Shown here: piece by piece, positions 32,229-40,004 of the stretch
Numbering within the stretch: position 1 is the first letter of the stretch
Layout: each line of letters starts with the position of its first letter
Assembly (NCBI GenBank): GCA_964406795.1
Contig: CAYOTA010000009.1
Span: 1 to 55,685, forward strand
Direction of reading: 5' to 3'
Source: JAGORM01 sp964406795
GTDB taxonomy: Bacteria; Patescibacteriota; Microgenomatia; Levybacterales; GWA1-39-11
DNA: 55,685 bases
The notes under the pieces: model-generated
Seen by the model: the letters and a program-made list of their open reading frames with translations, nothing else
Databases searched by the model: none
What the model was told of the DNA's origin: nothing
Made by a program: the position numbers and the translations under genes

Positions 32229-32585
32229 ATGGACACGCAAAAAAAAGTGCTTGTTATAGATGATGACTTAAGTTACGCAGACCTACTTGCCCTCAAGCTT
32301 AGACAGGTTGGACTTGCGCCAATTGTTATGGCAAGCGGTAAAGAAGCATTGGATTATTTACTCAAAAATAATGCAGACTTTATAGTGTTGGATTTTATTA
32401 TGCCTGAGATGGATGGGTATACCTTTTACCATGTGCTCAAAAATGATATGAAAAAGCCTATTCCTGCAATTATTCTGACAAGCATGATTGGTACAAAAGA
32501 AGAAGACGGTCTGGAAATTTTTGTCAAAAACGAAACAAACATAGATGATCTGGTTTTAAAAATAAAAAACGCATTAATACAGTAA
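32229..32585 (+). CDS. Stand-alone response-regulator receiver domain (first copy)
   Basis: 118 aa: a CheY-like receiver only. Acidic pocket VIDDDLSYADL, phosphoacceptor Asp in FIVLDFIMPEMDG, Thr in AIILTSM and Lys in FVKNE are all present, so phosphorylation is possible. No output domain. A close paralog follows 40 nt later. The true start is 32229 (MDTQKK); the frame upstream lies within the promoter. No cognate kinase gene is adjacent. Confidence 0.88.
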   Translation: MDTQKKVLVIDDDLSYADLLALKLRQVGLAPIVMASGKEALDYLLKNNADFIVLDFIMPEMDGYTFYHVLKNDMKKPIPAIILTSMIGTKEEDGLEIFVKNETNIDDLVLKIKNALIQ

Positions 32586-32589
32586 TTTC

Positions 32590-32626
32590 TTGACAAATCA
32601 ACACTATATGACTAGTATAGTCATAT
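32590..32626 (+). promoter_or_regulatory. Promoter with palindromic operator before the second receiver gene
   Basis: -35 TTGACA (32590-32595), 17-bp spacer, -10 TAGTAT (32613-32618), 6 nt to the ATG at 32625. A perfect inverted repeat ATATGAC (32606-32612) / GTCATAT (32620-32626) brackets the -10 and reaches the start codon. Confidence 0.6.
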
Positions 32627-32999
32627 GGATCAAAACGCCCCAATTACTACTTCTCCTGCAAAAAAAATACTTATTGTGGATGATGATGCTCAATTTACCC
32701 AAAAACTTTCTGAAGCGGTTACTGCAGTAGGTATGACTCCAATTGTTATGATGACAGGCAAAGAAGCTTTGGATTTTCTTGTTTCTGAAACAGTGGACTT
32801 TATAATTTTGGACTTTATTATGCCGGGAATGGATGGGTACACGTTTTATCACATATTAAAACATGACATGAGGAAAGATATTCCGGCTATTATTCTGACA
32901 AATTTGTCCGGCGGAAAAGACACAGAAGATTTAGAGGTATTTACAAAAACTGAAACGGATTTAAATGAATTAGTTTCCAAAATCAAAAACCGCGTATAA
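32625..32999 (+). CDS. Stand-alone receiver domain (second copy)
   Basis: 124 aa receiver, about half identical to the preceding gene product: ILIVDDDAQFTQKL, FIILDFIMPGMDGYTFYHIL, AIILTNLSGGKD, FTKTETD. All phosphorylation residues are present. It has its own promoter with a palindromic operator, so it may be regulated differently from its twin. Confidence 0.88.
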   Translation: MDQNAPITTSPAKKILIVDDDAQFTQKLSEAVTAVGMTPIVMMTGKEALDFLVSETVDFIILDFIMPGMDGYTFYHILKHDMRKDIPAIILTNLSGGKDTEDLEVFTKTETDLNELVSKIKNRV

Positions 33000-33005
33000 C
33001 ACTTC

Positions 33006-33716
33006 ATGTTAGATCAATTAAGGCAGGAGCTTAAAAAATTTCAAGATCCTCAAAAGGCAGTTTCTTTTTCCCGTTTTTTTAAAACAAAAGAAGGAGAGTA
33101 CGGGTATGGTGATGTATTTTTGGGAGTTACAGTGCCTCAGTCAAGGTTAGTTGCGGCTAAGTTCCCGAATCTACTCTTGCTCGATGTTCAAAAATTATTG
33201 ATGTCAAAAATTCACGAAGAGCGGCTGATAGGGCTTTTTATTTTGGTGCATCAATTTAAAAAAGGTTCAGATATAGTAAGGGAAAACTTATATAATTTTT
33301 ATTTAGAAAATACTAAACACGTAAATAATTGGGATTTGGTTGACTCCTCAGCTTATAAAATAGTAGGGGAGTATTTGCGAAATAAAAAAGATAGAAGTAT
33401 ACTTGAAAAATTCGCTAAATCTCAAAGCATGTGGGAAAGAAGGATTGCAATAATTGCAACATTCCAATTTATTCTCAAAGAGAAATCTCAAAAAGATACA
33501 TTTAAAATTGCTGAAATTTTAATCCCCGACAAAAATGATTTAATACAAAAAGCTGTGGGGTGGATGCTAAGAGAAGTAGGAAAGCGGGTAGATGAAAAAG
33601 CCGTGTATGAATTTCTTGATAAAAATTATAAAAATATGGGGAGAACTGCGCTGCGGTATAGCATTGAAAGATTTCCAGAAAAAATTAGATTACAATATTT
33701 AAAAGGAGAAAAATGA
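33006..33716 (+). CDS. AlkD-like DNA alkylation repair HEAT-repeat protein
   Basis: 236 aa, all-helical HEAT-like repeats as in AlkD DNA glycosylases that remove N3/N7-alkylpurines. Recognisable pieces: the N-terminal EYGYGDVFLGVTVPQSR, HEERLIGLFILVHQF, HVNNWDLVDSSAY with the conserved Trp and Asp, and SMWERRIAIIATF. It starts 6 nt after the second receiver gene and overlaps the next by 4 nt, so co-transcription is likely. Confidence 0.88.
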   Translation: MLDQLRQELKKFQDPQKAVSFSRFFKTKEGEYGYGDVFLGVTVPQSRLVAAKFPNLLLLDVQKLLMSKIHEERLIGLFILVHQFKKGSDIVRENLYNFYLENTKHVNNWDLVDSSAYKIVGEYLRNKKDRSILEKFAKSQSMWERRIAIIATFQFILKEKSQKDTFKIAEILIPDKNDLIQKAVGWMLREVGKRVDEKAVYEFLDKNYKNMGRTALRYSIERFPEKIRLQYLKGEK

Positions 33717-34195
33717 TACAAAAACATAAAACGGGATTGGTTATTGGGAGATTTCAGCCATTTCATCTAGGGCATCAGTATTTAATAGAGCAGGCGTTAA
33801 AACACGCTGAAAGTCTTATCATTGGTGTTGGAAGTTCTAATAGTGCTGACGAAAATAATCCGTATGACGTGGGACAGCGGGAAGAATTTGTAAAAGAATT
33901 TTTAAAACAAGAAGGTCTTGGCAATCGAATTCTAAAAATAGTGTATATTCCGGATGTTCCAGACGACGAGGAGTGGTACAAAATTGCACATAAATTAACT
34001 GGAGATGTGGATGTAGTAATAGGAGATAATTCTTGGGTAAACGAGATTTATGCGGCTCATAATATACCGGTTATTCAAATAGGGTATCACAAAAGACATT
34101 TACTGGAAGGTAAAAAGATTAGGCATCACATACAAAAGAAGAAATCTTGGAAGGCGCGGGTACCAAAATATTTACACAAATTAATTGAGAGGTAA
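33713..34195 (+). CDS. Nicotinamide-nucleotide adenylyltransferase-like protein (NadM type)
   Basis: 160 aa nucleotidyltransferase: GLVIGRFQPFHLGHQYLIEQ with the HxGH motif, IIGVGSSNSADENNPYDVGQ, YIPDVPDDEEWY and VVIGDNSWV. It resembles archaeal-type NMN adenylyltransferase, which makes NAD from NMN and ATP. The C-terminal ISxTxIR motif is degenerate (EGKKIRHHI), so another nucleotide substrate is possible. ATGA overlap with the AlkD-like gene; GGAG precedes the start. Confidence 0.8.
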   Translation: MIQKHKTGLVIGRFQPFHLGHQYLIEQALKHAESLIIGVGSSNSADENNPYDVGQREEFVKEFLKQEGLGNRILKIVYIPDVPDDEEWYKIAHKLTGDVDVVIGDNSWVNEIYAAHNIPVIQIGYHKRHLLEGKKIRHHIQKKKSWKARVPKYLHKLIER

Positions 34196-34281
34196 AGAGA
34201 AAGTTAATATATTCAGCTCATGTACTTTTGAGCCGCCAAAAGTACCAAAAGCTCTCATCAAGACACCATTCGTACCATTCC

Positions 34282-34368
34282 AAGTTTGTCTCGTTCACTG
34301 AAAGAGACGGAGAATACCTTTCCTCTTTCTCGCTTCATTTCACTTAGCGTCGTTTACTCAACAAACTT
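34282..34368. other. Structured intergenic element, copy B
   Basis: Contains the same 34-nt core as copy A (here 34296-34329, two substitutions). Its arms are a perfect 8-bp inverted repeat AAGTTTGT (34282-34289) / ACAAACTT (34361-34368), different in sequence from those of copy A but in the same place relative to the core. It lies between convergent gene ends, in a 211-nt gap with no other feature. Confidence 0.55.
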
Positions 34369-34406
34369 TCCATGGGCCTTATGGTGTAATTGATGAAGTA
34401 ATTGAG

Positions 34407-35012
34407 TTAAAATCCGTGGGATTCATCTATAAGAAGTACTGTGGTTCTATCTTTACTTCCTTCAGAATTTAAAATTAACAATTTTCTGACATTTGAATTT
34501 GGCATTCCGTATGCTTCCTGAACACGCACTGACTCTAATGGAAGAGAGTGATTGTAGATTCTGTCAAACCCCTCATCTAAATTTTTAACGATTTTGTTAG
34601 TTCCTGCAACAAGTACTACATTAGAGGCTCCATAAATATATCCTGGAAGCTGACTTCCAGAACCTGACGCAATCATTATTTTCCCGTCAAGGGTAATTGC
34701 ATGCACACTTCCTATTGCGTAGTCACCAACAGAGCGCATTTCCAAAATTCTTTTAGCATTCTTTTCCCGATCCATAGTGCGAGTTGTTTCATTTACCGAT
34801 GCATAGTTTTTCTGAATCAGTGCGCGAATTCCTGTGTCGTCAAGTGTTTTAGAGGTGTTATCTATTACCTCAGAGCCTTTTGGAATAAGTTTGTTAATAG
34901 CCCGTACGGCATCTTTAGATGTTTTGGCAATGAGCACATTAAATCCGTTTGCAGTGAGGGCTTGTTTTGTTTTTTCGAGATCTGTTTTTGTGGCAGTTGA
35001 AATGTATTGCAT
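34407..35012 (-). CDS. LUD-domain protein (LutC/YkgG family)
   Basis: 201 aa from ATG 35012 (MQYISTATKTDLEK). LUD fold: GFNVLIAKTSKDAVRAINKL, GSEVIDNTSKTLDDTGI, DYAIGSVHAITLDGKIMIAS, GASNVVLVAGTNKIV, NLDEGFDRIYNHSLPLESVRV. LutC takes part in lactate utilisation, but many stand-alone homologues are uncharacterised. It is divergent from the HxlR regulator with a palindrome between them. Confidence 0.82.
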   Translation of the reverse strand: MQYISTATKTDLEKTKQALTANGFNVLIAKTSKDAVRAINKLIPKGSEVIDNTSKTLDDTGIRALIQKNYASVNETTRTMDREKNAKRILEMRSVGDYAIGSVHAITLDGKIMIASGSGSQLPGYIYGASNVVLVAGTNKIVKNLDEGFDRIYNHSLPLESVRVQEAYGMPNSNVRKLLILNSEGSKDRTTVLLIDESHGF

Positions 35013-35049
35013 ATAGGTATATAATACATATAAAGTATAAATATGGTAA

Positions 35050-35072
35050 GTACCCACTATAAAGTAGGGTAC
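35050..35072. promoter_or_regulatory. Palindromic operator between LUD and hxlR genes
   Basis: GTACCC (35050-35055) and GGGTAC (35067-35072), with inner ACT/AGT continuing the symmetry, lie in the 77-nt divergent intergenic region. A likely binding site for the HxlR protein encoded next to it, controlling both genes. Confidence 0.55.
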
Positions 35073-35089
35073 ATACCAAAAAGTAACCT

Positions 35090-35437
35090 ATGAAAACACA
35101 TGAACCGCATCCAGGCAAAATTTCGCTTGGTTGTTCTAAAATAAAAATTACTCTAGATGTTATGGGGGGCAAATGGAAACCGCTTATTCTTTTTCTATTG
35201 TCTTCTAACACTATGCGGTTTTCAGAGTTGCAACGTCAGATAGATGGTATAACGCAAAAGATGTTGTCTCAACAGTTAAAAGATCTGGAAGCTGACGGGA
35301 TTGTTTTAAGAAAAGTATACGCGGTAGTTCCACCCAAAGTAGAATATAGTCTTACCAAACACGGAAAAACACTTGTACCTCTTTTACTAGATATGGAAAA
35401 GTGGGGCCTTTCTCACCGCAACTCTGTTGCTCGATAA
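35090..35437 (+). CDS. HxlR-family transcriptional regulator
   Basis: 115 aa winged-helix regulator: TLDVMGGKWKPLILFLLSS, RFSELQRQIDGITQKMLSQQ, LKDLEADGIVLRKVY, PPKVEYSLTKHGKTLVPLL. A single Cys at position 15 (LGCSKIKI) is where redox- or electrophile-sensing HxlR proteins often have their sensor Cys. It probably represses the divergent LUD gene and itself. Confidence 0.9.
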   Translation: MKTHEPHPGKISLGCSKIKITLDVMGGKWKPLILFLLSSNTMRFSELQRQIDGITQKMLSQQLKDLEADGIVLRKVYAVVPPKVEYSLTKHGKTLVPLLLDMEKWGLSHRNSVAR

Positions 35438-35443
35438 TTTCCC

Positions 35444-35472
35444 TTGAATCTTTTTCCCTCATGATGTATTCT
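35444..35472 (+). promoter_or_regulatory. Promoter of the DinB-like gene (leaderless type)
   Basis: -35 TTGAAT (35444-35449), 17-bp spacer, -10 TATTCT (35467-35472), 6 nt to the ATG at 35479. Confidence 0.6.
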
Positions 35473-35478
35473 GTATGC

Positions 35479-35997
35479 ATGAACGCTATAGACCTTTTGC
35501 GACTTCAGTTTGAAAACGCTCACGAAACGCTAGAGGCTACTATGCAGGATGTGACTTCTGATGTGGCACATATCAGAGAACTGGGCAAAGCCTTACCGGT
35601 AGGAGCAGCATATGCTCATGCTGTGTGTTCAGAAGACATAATACTCTCAAAATTTATTTTGCAAAGAGAACCTATTTTAAAAGATGCATCTAGTATAGGG
35701 TTATCAGAATTAATGCCTGATTTTTCAAATTGGGATAAGCACGCCATGTGGGCGCAAAATGTGACTGTAGATCTAGAAAAATTCAGAGCATACGCTAAAG
35801 AAGTATACGCCGCAACTGACTCATACATAAGTACTTTAAAAGATGAAGACTTGGATTCCGAAATAGATATGGGACAATTTGGAAAGAATAAATTGGGATT
35901 TGCACTTTCATCTATGTTTTTGCTGCATATTGCAAATTTAACCGGCGAAATTTCCGCAGCCAAAGGACTCCAAGGCCTCAAAGGCTACCCATTTTAA
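35479..35997 (+). CDS. DinB-like four-helix bundle protein
   Basis: 172 aa from ATG 35479 (MNAIDLLRL). Conserved features of the DinB/YfiT superfamily: a first helix with QFENAHETLEATM, an AHAVCSEDIIL segment, and the C-terminal HIANLTGEISAAKGLQGLKG. His residues could form the metal site. Such proteins are often thiol-dependent transferases; the substrate is unknown. The start is set by the promoter; the frame is open to 35401 but overlaps hxlR. Confidence 0.72.
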   Translation: MNAIDLLRLQFENAHETLEATMQDVTSDVAHIRELGKALPVGAAYAHAVCSEDIILSKFILQREPILKDASSIGLSELMPDFSNWDKHAMWAQNVTVDLEKFRAYAKEVYAATDSYISTLKDEDLDSEIDMGQFGKNKLGFALSSMFLLHIANLTGEISAAKGLQGLKGYPF

Positions 35998-36054
35998 TCT
36001 CATAATTTGTTGAATTGTTTTAGTCTTCTCATGTATAGTAAATAGACATATAAA

Positions 36055-38688
36055 ATGGCTGCATTAACAGGACTTACCACAGAACAGGCAAATCAAAAAC
36101 TCAAGGAATTCGGTTTCAATGAAATAAGAGAAGTGAAAAAGAACACACCTCTTATGATCTTAGTCCGTCAAGTTAAAAAAAATTATATTTTATATCTTTT
36201 ATTTGTTGCAGCTCTCATGTCTCTGTTTGTCGGAAAAGGTGTAACCGCCTATACTATTTTTGCTGTTATTGTGGTGATTATTCTTGCAGGATTTATTCAG
36301 GAATATAGAGCCGAAAAGGCAATTGAAAGTCTTAAAAGCATGCTCATGCCAATGTCACGCGCTATAAGAAATGGTAAAGAGGTTGAGATTCCGGCTCGAG
36401 AAATAGTTCCTGGGGATATTATTGTACTGCGTACTGGTGAAAAAGTGCCTGCTGACGGAGTTGTTTTGCAGGAGAGCGAAGTGCGGCTTGATGAATCAGT
36501 TTTAACGGGTGAATCAAGAGAAGTTAAAAAAATAGGAACAAAAGACGTGGAGACTATCCAGAATGAACATAAAGTGTTTATGGGATCATTTATAGTTTCC
36601 GGAAAGTGCACGGTGCAGGCAACTCATACTGGGATGAATACGAAATTTGGGGAGATTGCCGGTATGGTTTCCACGGCCGAAAAAGCGCTTCCACTTCAGG
36701 GAAAAATAAATAAAATCTCAGCATACATGGTGGGAGTTGCAGTATGTATTTCTATTTTAACCGGTGCACTTCTTTTTTACAGAGCCGAGACAATCAATGC
36801 AGAGTTTTTGACTGCAACGTTTATATTTTTGATTGCGCTTGCTGTTTCAGCCTTTCCTGAAGGTTTTCCGGTAGTACTTACAACAACACTTGCCGTGGGT
36901 GCCAATAGAATGGCAAAAAAGAATGCAATTGTTAACAGAATGTCAGTTATTGAGTCTTTAGGAGAGGTTACAGTGATTTGTACTGACAAAACAGGAACGG
37001 TTACAACTGGAGAGATGACTGTTAGAAAAATCATTATGGATTCCCACGTTTTAAACGTTACGGGATCAGGATTTGATGATAGTGGGGAGTTTAACAAAGA
37101 CGGAAAAGTTGTGAAATTAGACGAAAATGAGGAATTTAAAAAGCTCATTGATTGTGCGGTGTTATGTAATGATTCACGCATAGAAAATATAGAAGCTGCA
37201 CATAAATACAAAGTTCACGGCAGTTCTACGGAGGGTGCGTTGCTCATAATGGCCGCAAAACACAAAGCCTTTATAGAGGACATGCATGTTGAAAGAGTTG
37301 AAGATCTGCCATTTACCTCAGAGCGAAAAATGATGTCAGTGCTAATAAAAAAGGGTGAGAATCAAACTATATACGCAAAAGGAGCACCGGAAGTCATTCT
37401 TTCACATTGTACATACATGTTGGATAATAATAAAAAAATAAAACTAACACAAGAATTAAAAGAAAAATTATTAAAAGAGAACAAGCAATTAACATCAAAG
37501 GCGCTGCGTACCTTAGCGTTCGCATACAAAGATGGAGGAGCTGACAAAAAATACAGTGAAGATGATTTGATCTTTGTTGGAATTACTGGTATGGAGGATC
37601 CACCACGGGAAGAAGTAGCTGATGCAATAGTTTTGTGTAAAAGAGCTGGAATTAAAATAAAACTTATAACAGGGGATAGCCGTGACACTGCTGTGGCTGT
37701 AGCAAAAGAGGTTGGTATAGAAGGAGAAATAATCGACGGAGAGCGATTGGATCAAATAACTGATGAGGAGCTGCGGGATGAAGTTTCTAAGTTGGCAATA
37801 TTTGTGCGTGTAAAACCTGAGCACAAGCTGCGTATTGTAAAGGCACTCAAGGAAAACAATGAGGTTGTAGCTATGACAGGGGATGGGGTAAATGATGCAC
37901 CTGCGTTAAAGGAAGCGCACATTGGAATTGCCATGGGAATAAAAGGAACAGATGTATCCAGATCTGTTTCAGATATCATTCTAAAAGATGACAACTTTAT
38001 AACTATCGTTTCAGCTGTAATTGAGGGGCGCACCATATTTAGTAATATTAGAAAATTTGTATCCTATCAGTTATCCTGCAATTTTGCGGAACTATCTATA
38101 TTATTTATTGGCGTGTTGATTGCGCCTACCCTTGGGTGGGAGGTGCCGATTTTACTGGCCATTCAAATTCTATTTATGAACCTGGTAACATCTGATTTTC
38201 CTGCTTTAACTCTTGGTTTTAATCCATCTTCAAGAGATGTTCTTAGAAGAAAAAAGAGAAATATGCAGATTGTGGATTTGAGAATTGCAGGGGTGATTAT
38301 GGCTACCGGTATTATAATGTGCGCAACATCATTGTTGGTATATTATACCGTATTTAATGTATGGGAGATGTCATCGGAGTATGCACGGACAGTCGTACTT
38401 GTTACACTTATTATGATTGAAGTAACTATTGCGTTTGCATTTAGGTCATTTAGAAAATTAGTGTTAAATAGGTCTCCTTTTGTAAATAAATATCTTATGA
38501 CAGCTTCTATTGGCTCACTTGTTATAACGTTGGGCATTATTTATACACCGCTAAATATAGTTTTTGAAACAGTACCAATTGGATGGAGTGGGTGGTGTTT
38601 GGCGATTATTTTAGCGTTGGTGTTGGTTGTAGTGTCAGATTTGGTTAAAATTTTGGATCGCAAACTAGATTTTCTTCCATCAAACTAA
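36055..38688 (+). CDS. P-type cation-transporting ATPase (P2-like)
   Basis: 877 aa. Cation-ATPase N-terminus (TGLTTEQANQKLKEFGFNEI), actuator motif LDESVLTGES, the membrane motif ALAVSAFPEGFPVVLTTTLA (a PEGFP variant of the PEGLP of Ca pumps), phosphorylation motif ICTDKTGTVTTGE, ATP-site KGAPEVIL, and MTGDGVNDAPALKEAHIG. Ten hydrophobic segments are visible. Likely exports Ca, Mn or another divalent ion; selectivity cannot be told from these motifs. TATAGT at 36034-36039 gives a leader of about 9 nt. Confidence 0.9.
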   Translation: MAALTGLTTEQANQKLKEFGFNEIREVKKNTPLMILVRQVKKNYILYLLFVAALMSLFVGKGVTAYTIFAVIVVIILAGFIQEYRAEKAIESLKSMLMPMSRAIRNGKEVEIPAREIVPGDIIVLRTGEKVPADGVVLQESEVRLDESVLTGESREVKKIGTKDVETIQNEHKVFMGSFIVSGKCTVQATHTGMNTKFGEIAGMVSTAEKALPLQGKINKISAYMVGVAVCISILTGALLFYRAETINAEFLTATFIFLIALAVSAFPEGFPVVLTTTLAVGANRMAKKNAIVNRMSVIESLGEVTVICTDKTGTVTTGEMTVRKIIMDSHVLNVTGSGFDDSGEFNKDGKVVKLDENEEFKKLIDCAVLCNDSRIENIEAAHKYKVHGSSTEGALLIMAAKHKAFIEDMHVERVEDLPFTSERKMMSVLIKKGENQTIYAKGAPEVILSHCTYMLDNNKKIKLTQELKEKLLKENKQLTSKALRTLAFAYKDGGADKKYSEDDLIFVGITGMEDPPREEVADAIVLCKRAGIKIKLITGDSRDTAVAVAKEVGIEGEIIDGERLDQITDEELRDEVSKLAIFVRVKPEHKLRIVKALKENNEVVAMTGDGVNDAPALKEAHIGIAMGIKGTDVSRSVSDIILKDDNFITIVSAVIEGRTIFSNIRKFVSYQLSCNFAELSILFIGVLIAPTLGWEVPILLAIQILFMNLVTSDFPALTLGFNPSSRDVLRRKKRNMQIVDLRIAGVIMATGIIMCATSLLVYYTVFNVWEMSSEYARTVVLVTLIMIEVTIAFAFRSFRKLVLNRSPFVNKYLMTASIGSLVITLGIIYTPLNIVFETVPIGWSGWCLAIILALVLVVVSDLVKILDRKLDFLPSN

Positions 38689-38731
38689 ATATATACTTGA
38701 CAAAAAAGTAAAAACAGTTCTTAATTAATAT

Positions 38732-39304
38732 ATGGCCAAAAGAACTAAAAGTCACGTTGCATTGCATCAATCACATAAGAAACTTCACAAGCACCACACA
38801 TGGTTAATATTATCCTCAATCATACTTGTTATAATCCTAGGAATTGTAGGAATGAAATATATGTATACAAAATCAGTATGGAGAGACAATTCCGTTAAGC
38901 TTCAGTCAGGAATTAGTAAAATTCAATCTTTAAATTCTGTAGAGGATGCGACAATTTTGGCCAAAACAATTGCAACAGTTCCCTCAAACAATCCTCTGCT
39001 AGAGCAGCCTTTAGAGCTTGAAGAGTATGTTGTTGATCTGGGCAACACAACTAAAAAATACATTGTAGTTTTGGATCAAAATAAAAATGTTATTGCTGAC
39101 ACAATAATCACAAACGAAAACAGCACTTATAGTGGAGATACAAATGGGCAAGTAGGTAAAACAATGTTTGATGGTGAGCCACGCACATTTATTGAAAAAA
39201 ATGTTGAGTATCCGAATGGAGTTGAAATGACAGTTGTACAAATGAAAAACGATGATGGTGCAATTGTTGGAGCTGTAGTAATATCATCTTCAAGTGTTAA
39301 CTAA
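38732..39304 (+). CDS. Membrane-anchored extracellular sensor-like (Cache/PAS-like) protein
   Basis: 190 aa: a His/Lys-rich N-terminus (SHVALHQSHKKLHKHHTW), one membrane span (LILSSIILVIILGIVGMKYM), and an external alpha/beta domain with IVVLDQNKNVIADTIIT, VEMTVVQMKNDDGAIVGAVV, as in single Cache or PAS-like sensing domains. No output domain follows, so it may be a partner of another protein. TTGACA (38697-38702) is well placed; the -10 is weak. Confidence 0.65.
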   Translation: MAKRTKSHVALHQSHKKLHKHHTWLILSSIILVIILGIVGMKYMYTKSVWRDNSVKLQSGISKIQSLNSVEDATILAKTIATVPSNNPLLEQPLELEEYVVDLGNTTKKYIVVLDQNKNVIADTIITNENSTYSGDTNGQVGKTMFDGEPRTFIEKNVEYPNGVEMTVVQMKNDDGAIVGAVVISSSSVN

Positions 39305-39311
39305 GTAAAAC

Positions 39312-39995
39312 GTGACCCCCTACGTAATCTTACTATTAGAATTTTTCCTAATCTTTTTGTCTTCTCATTTCATCTTCCAATCCTTCTTTACCATACTTAT
39401 GAGGCTTACCAAAAGCCAGAAGTTTTCATTTTCTCTGTTGTCTCTTTTTTTCTTTCCAGGAACTCTTCTTCATGAAATGTCACACATGGTGGTAGCCACA
39501 TTATTGCGTGTCAAAACATATGGCATGGAATTTACGCCTGAATATTCTGAGGGTGGGTTAAAGATGGGAAGTGTGAGGCTTCAAAAGTCGGATCCGATCA
39601 GAAGCATTCTTATAGGGGGTGCACCTTTTGTTATAGGAGTGATTGTGTTGACTCTTGCCTTAGGGTATATTGCGGTGACGTTTAAGATAGAAGATATATT
39701 TTCCTCATGGGGAATGTTTGGTTTAACTATATTATTTTTATATTTGTTATTTGCTATAACAAACACAATGTTTTCGAGCAAAAAAGATATGGATGGAATT
39801 TGGATTATAGCAGTCGTTATTGCTGTAGTATTACTTATTTTATACTTTGCTCAAATAAACCTTTCGTATTATGTAGAACTGTTTTTGACGCAAAAAGTGT
39901 TTATAAATCAAGCGTGGTTTATGGTAAAACTATTGTGTATTCCTTTAATTCTCAATAGTATTGTACTGAGTATTTCCAAGCTTATTACAAGATAA
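39312..39995 (+). CDS. Multi-span membrane protein with HExxH motif, M50-like
   Basis: 227 aa, GTG start. Five to six hydrophobic segments. LLHEMSHMVVATLL (H54, E55, H58) is a zinc-protease motif at the end of a span, as in site-2 protease relatives; the region GGAPFVIGVIVLTLAL resembles the M50 second core. No LDG/NPDG motif is seen, so activity is uncertain. It starts 7 nt after the sensor-like gene and is probably co-transcribed. Confidence 0.72.
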   Translation: MTPYVILLLEFFLIFLSSHFIFQSFFTILMRLTKSQKFSFSLLSLFFFPGTLLHEMSHMVVATLLRVKTYGMEFTPEYSEGGLKMGSVRLQKSDPIRSILIGGAPFVIGVIVLTLALGYIAVTFKIEDIFSSWGMFGLTILFLYLLFAITNTMFSSKKDMDGIWIIAVVIAVVLLILYFAQINLSYYVELFLTQKVFINQAWFMVKLLCIPLILNSIVLSISKLITR

Positions 39996-40004
39996 AAAAT
40001 AAAT

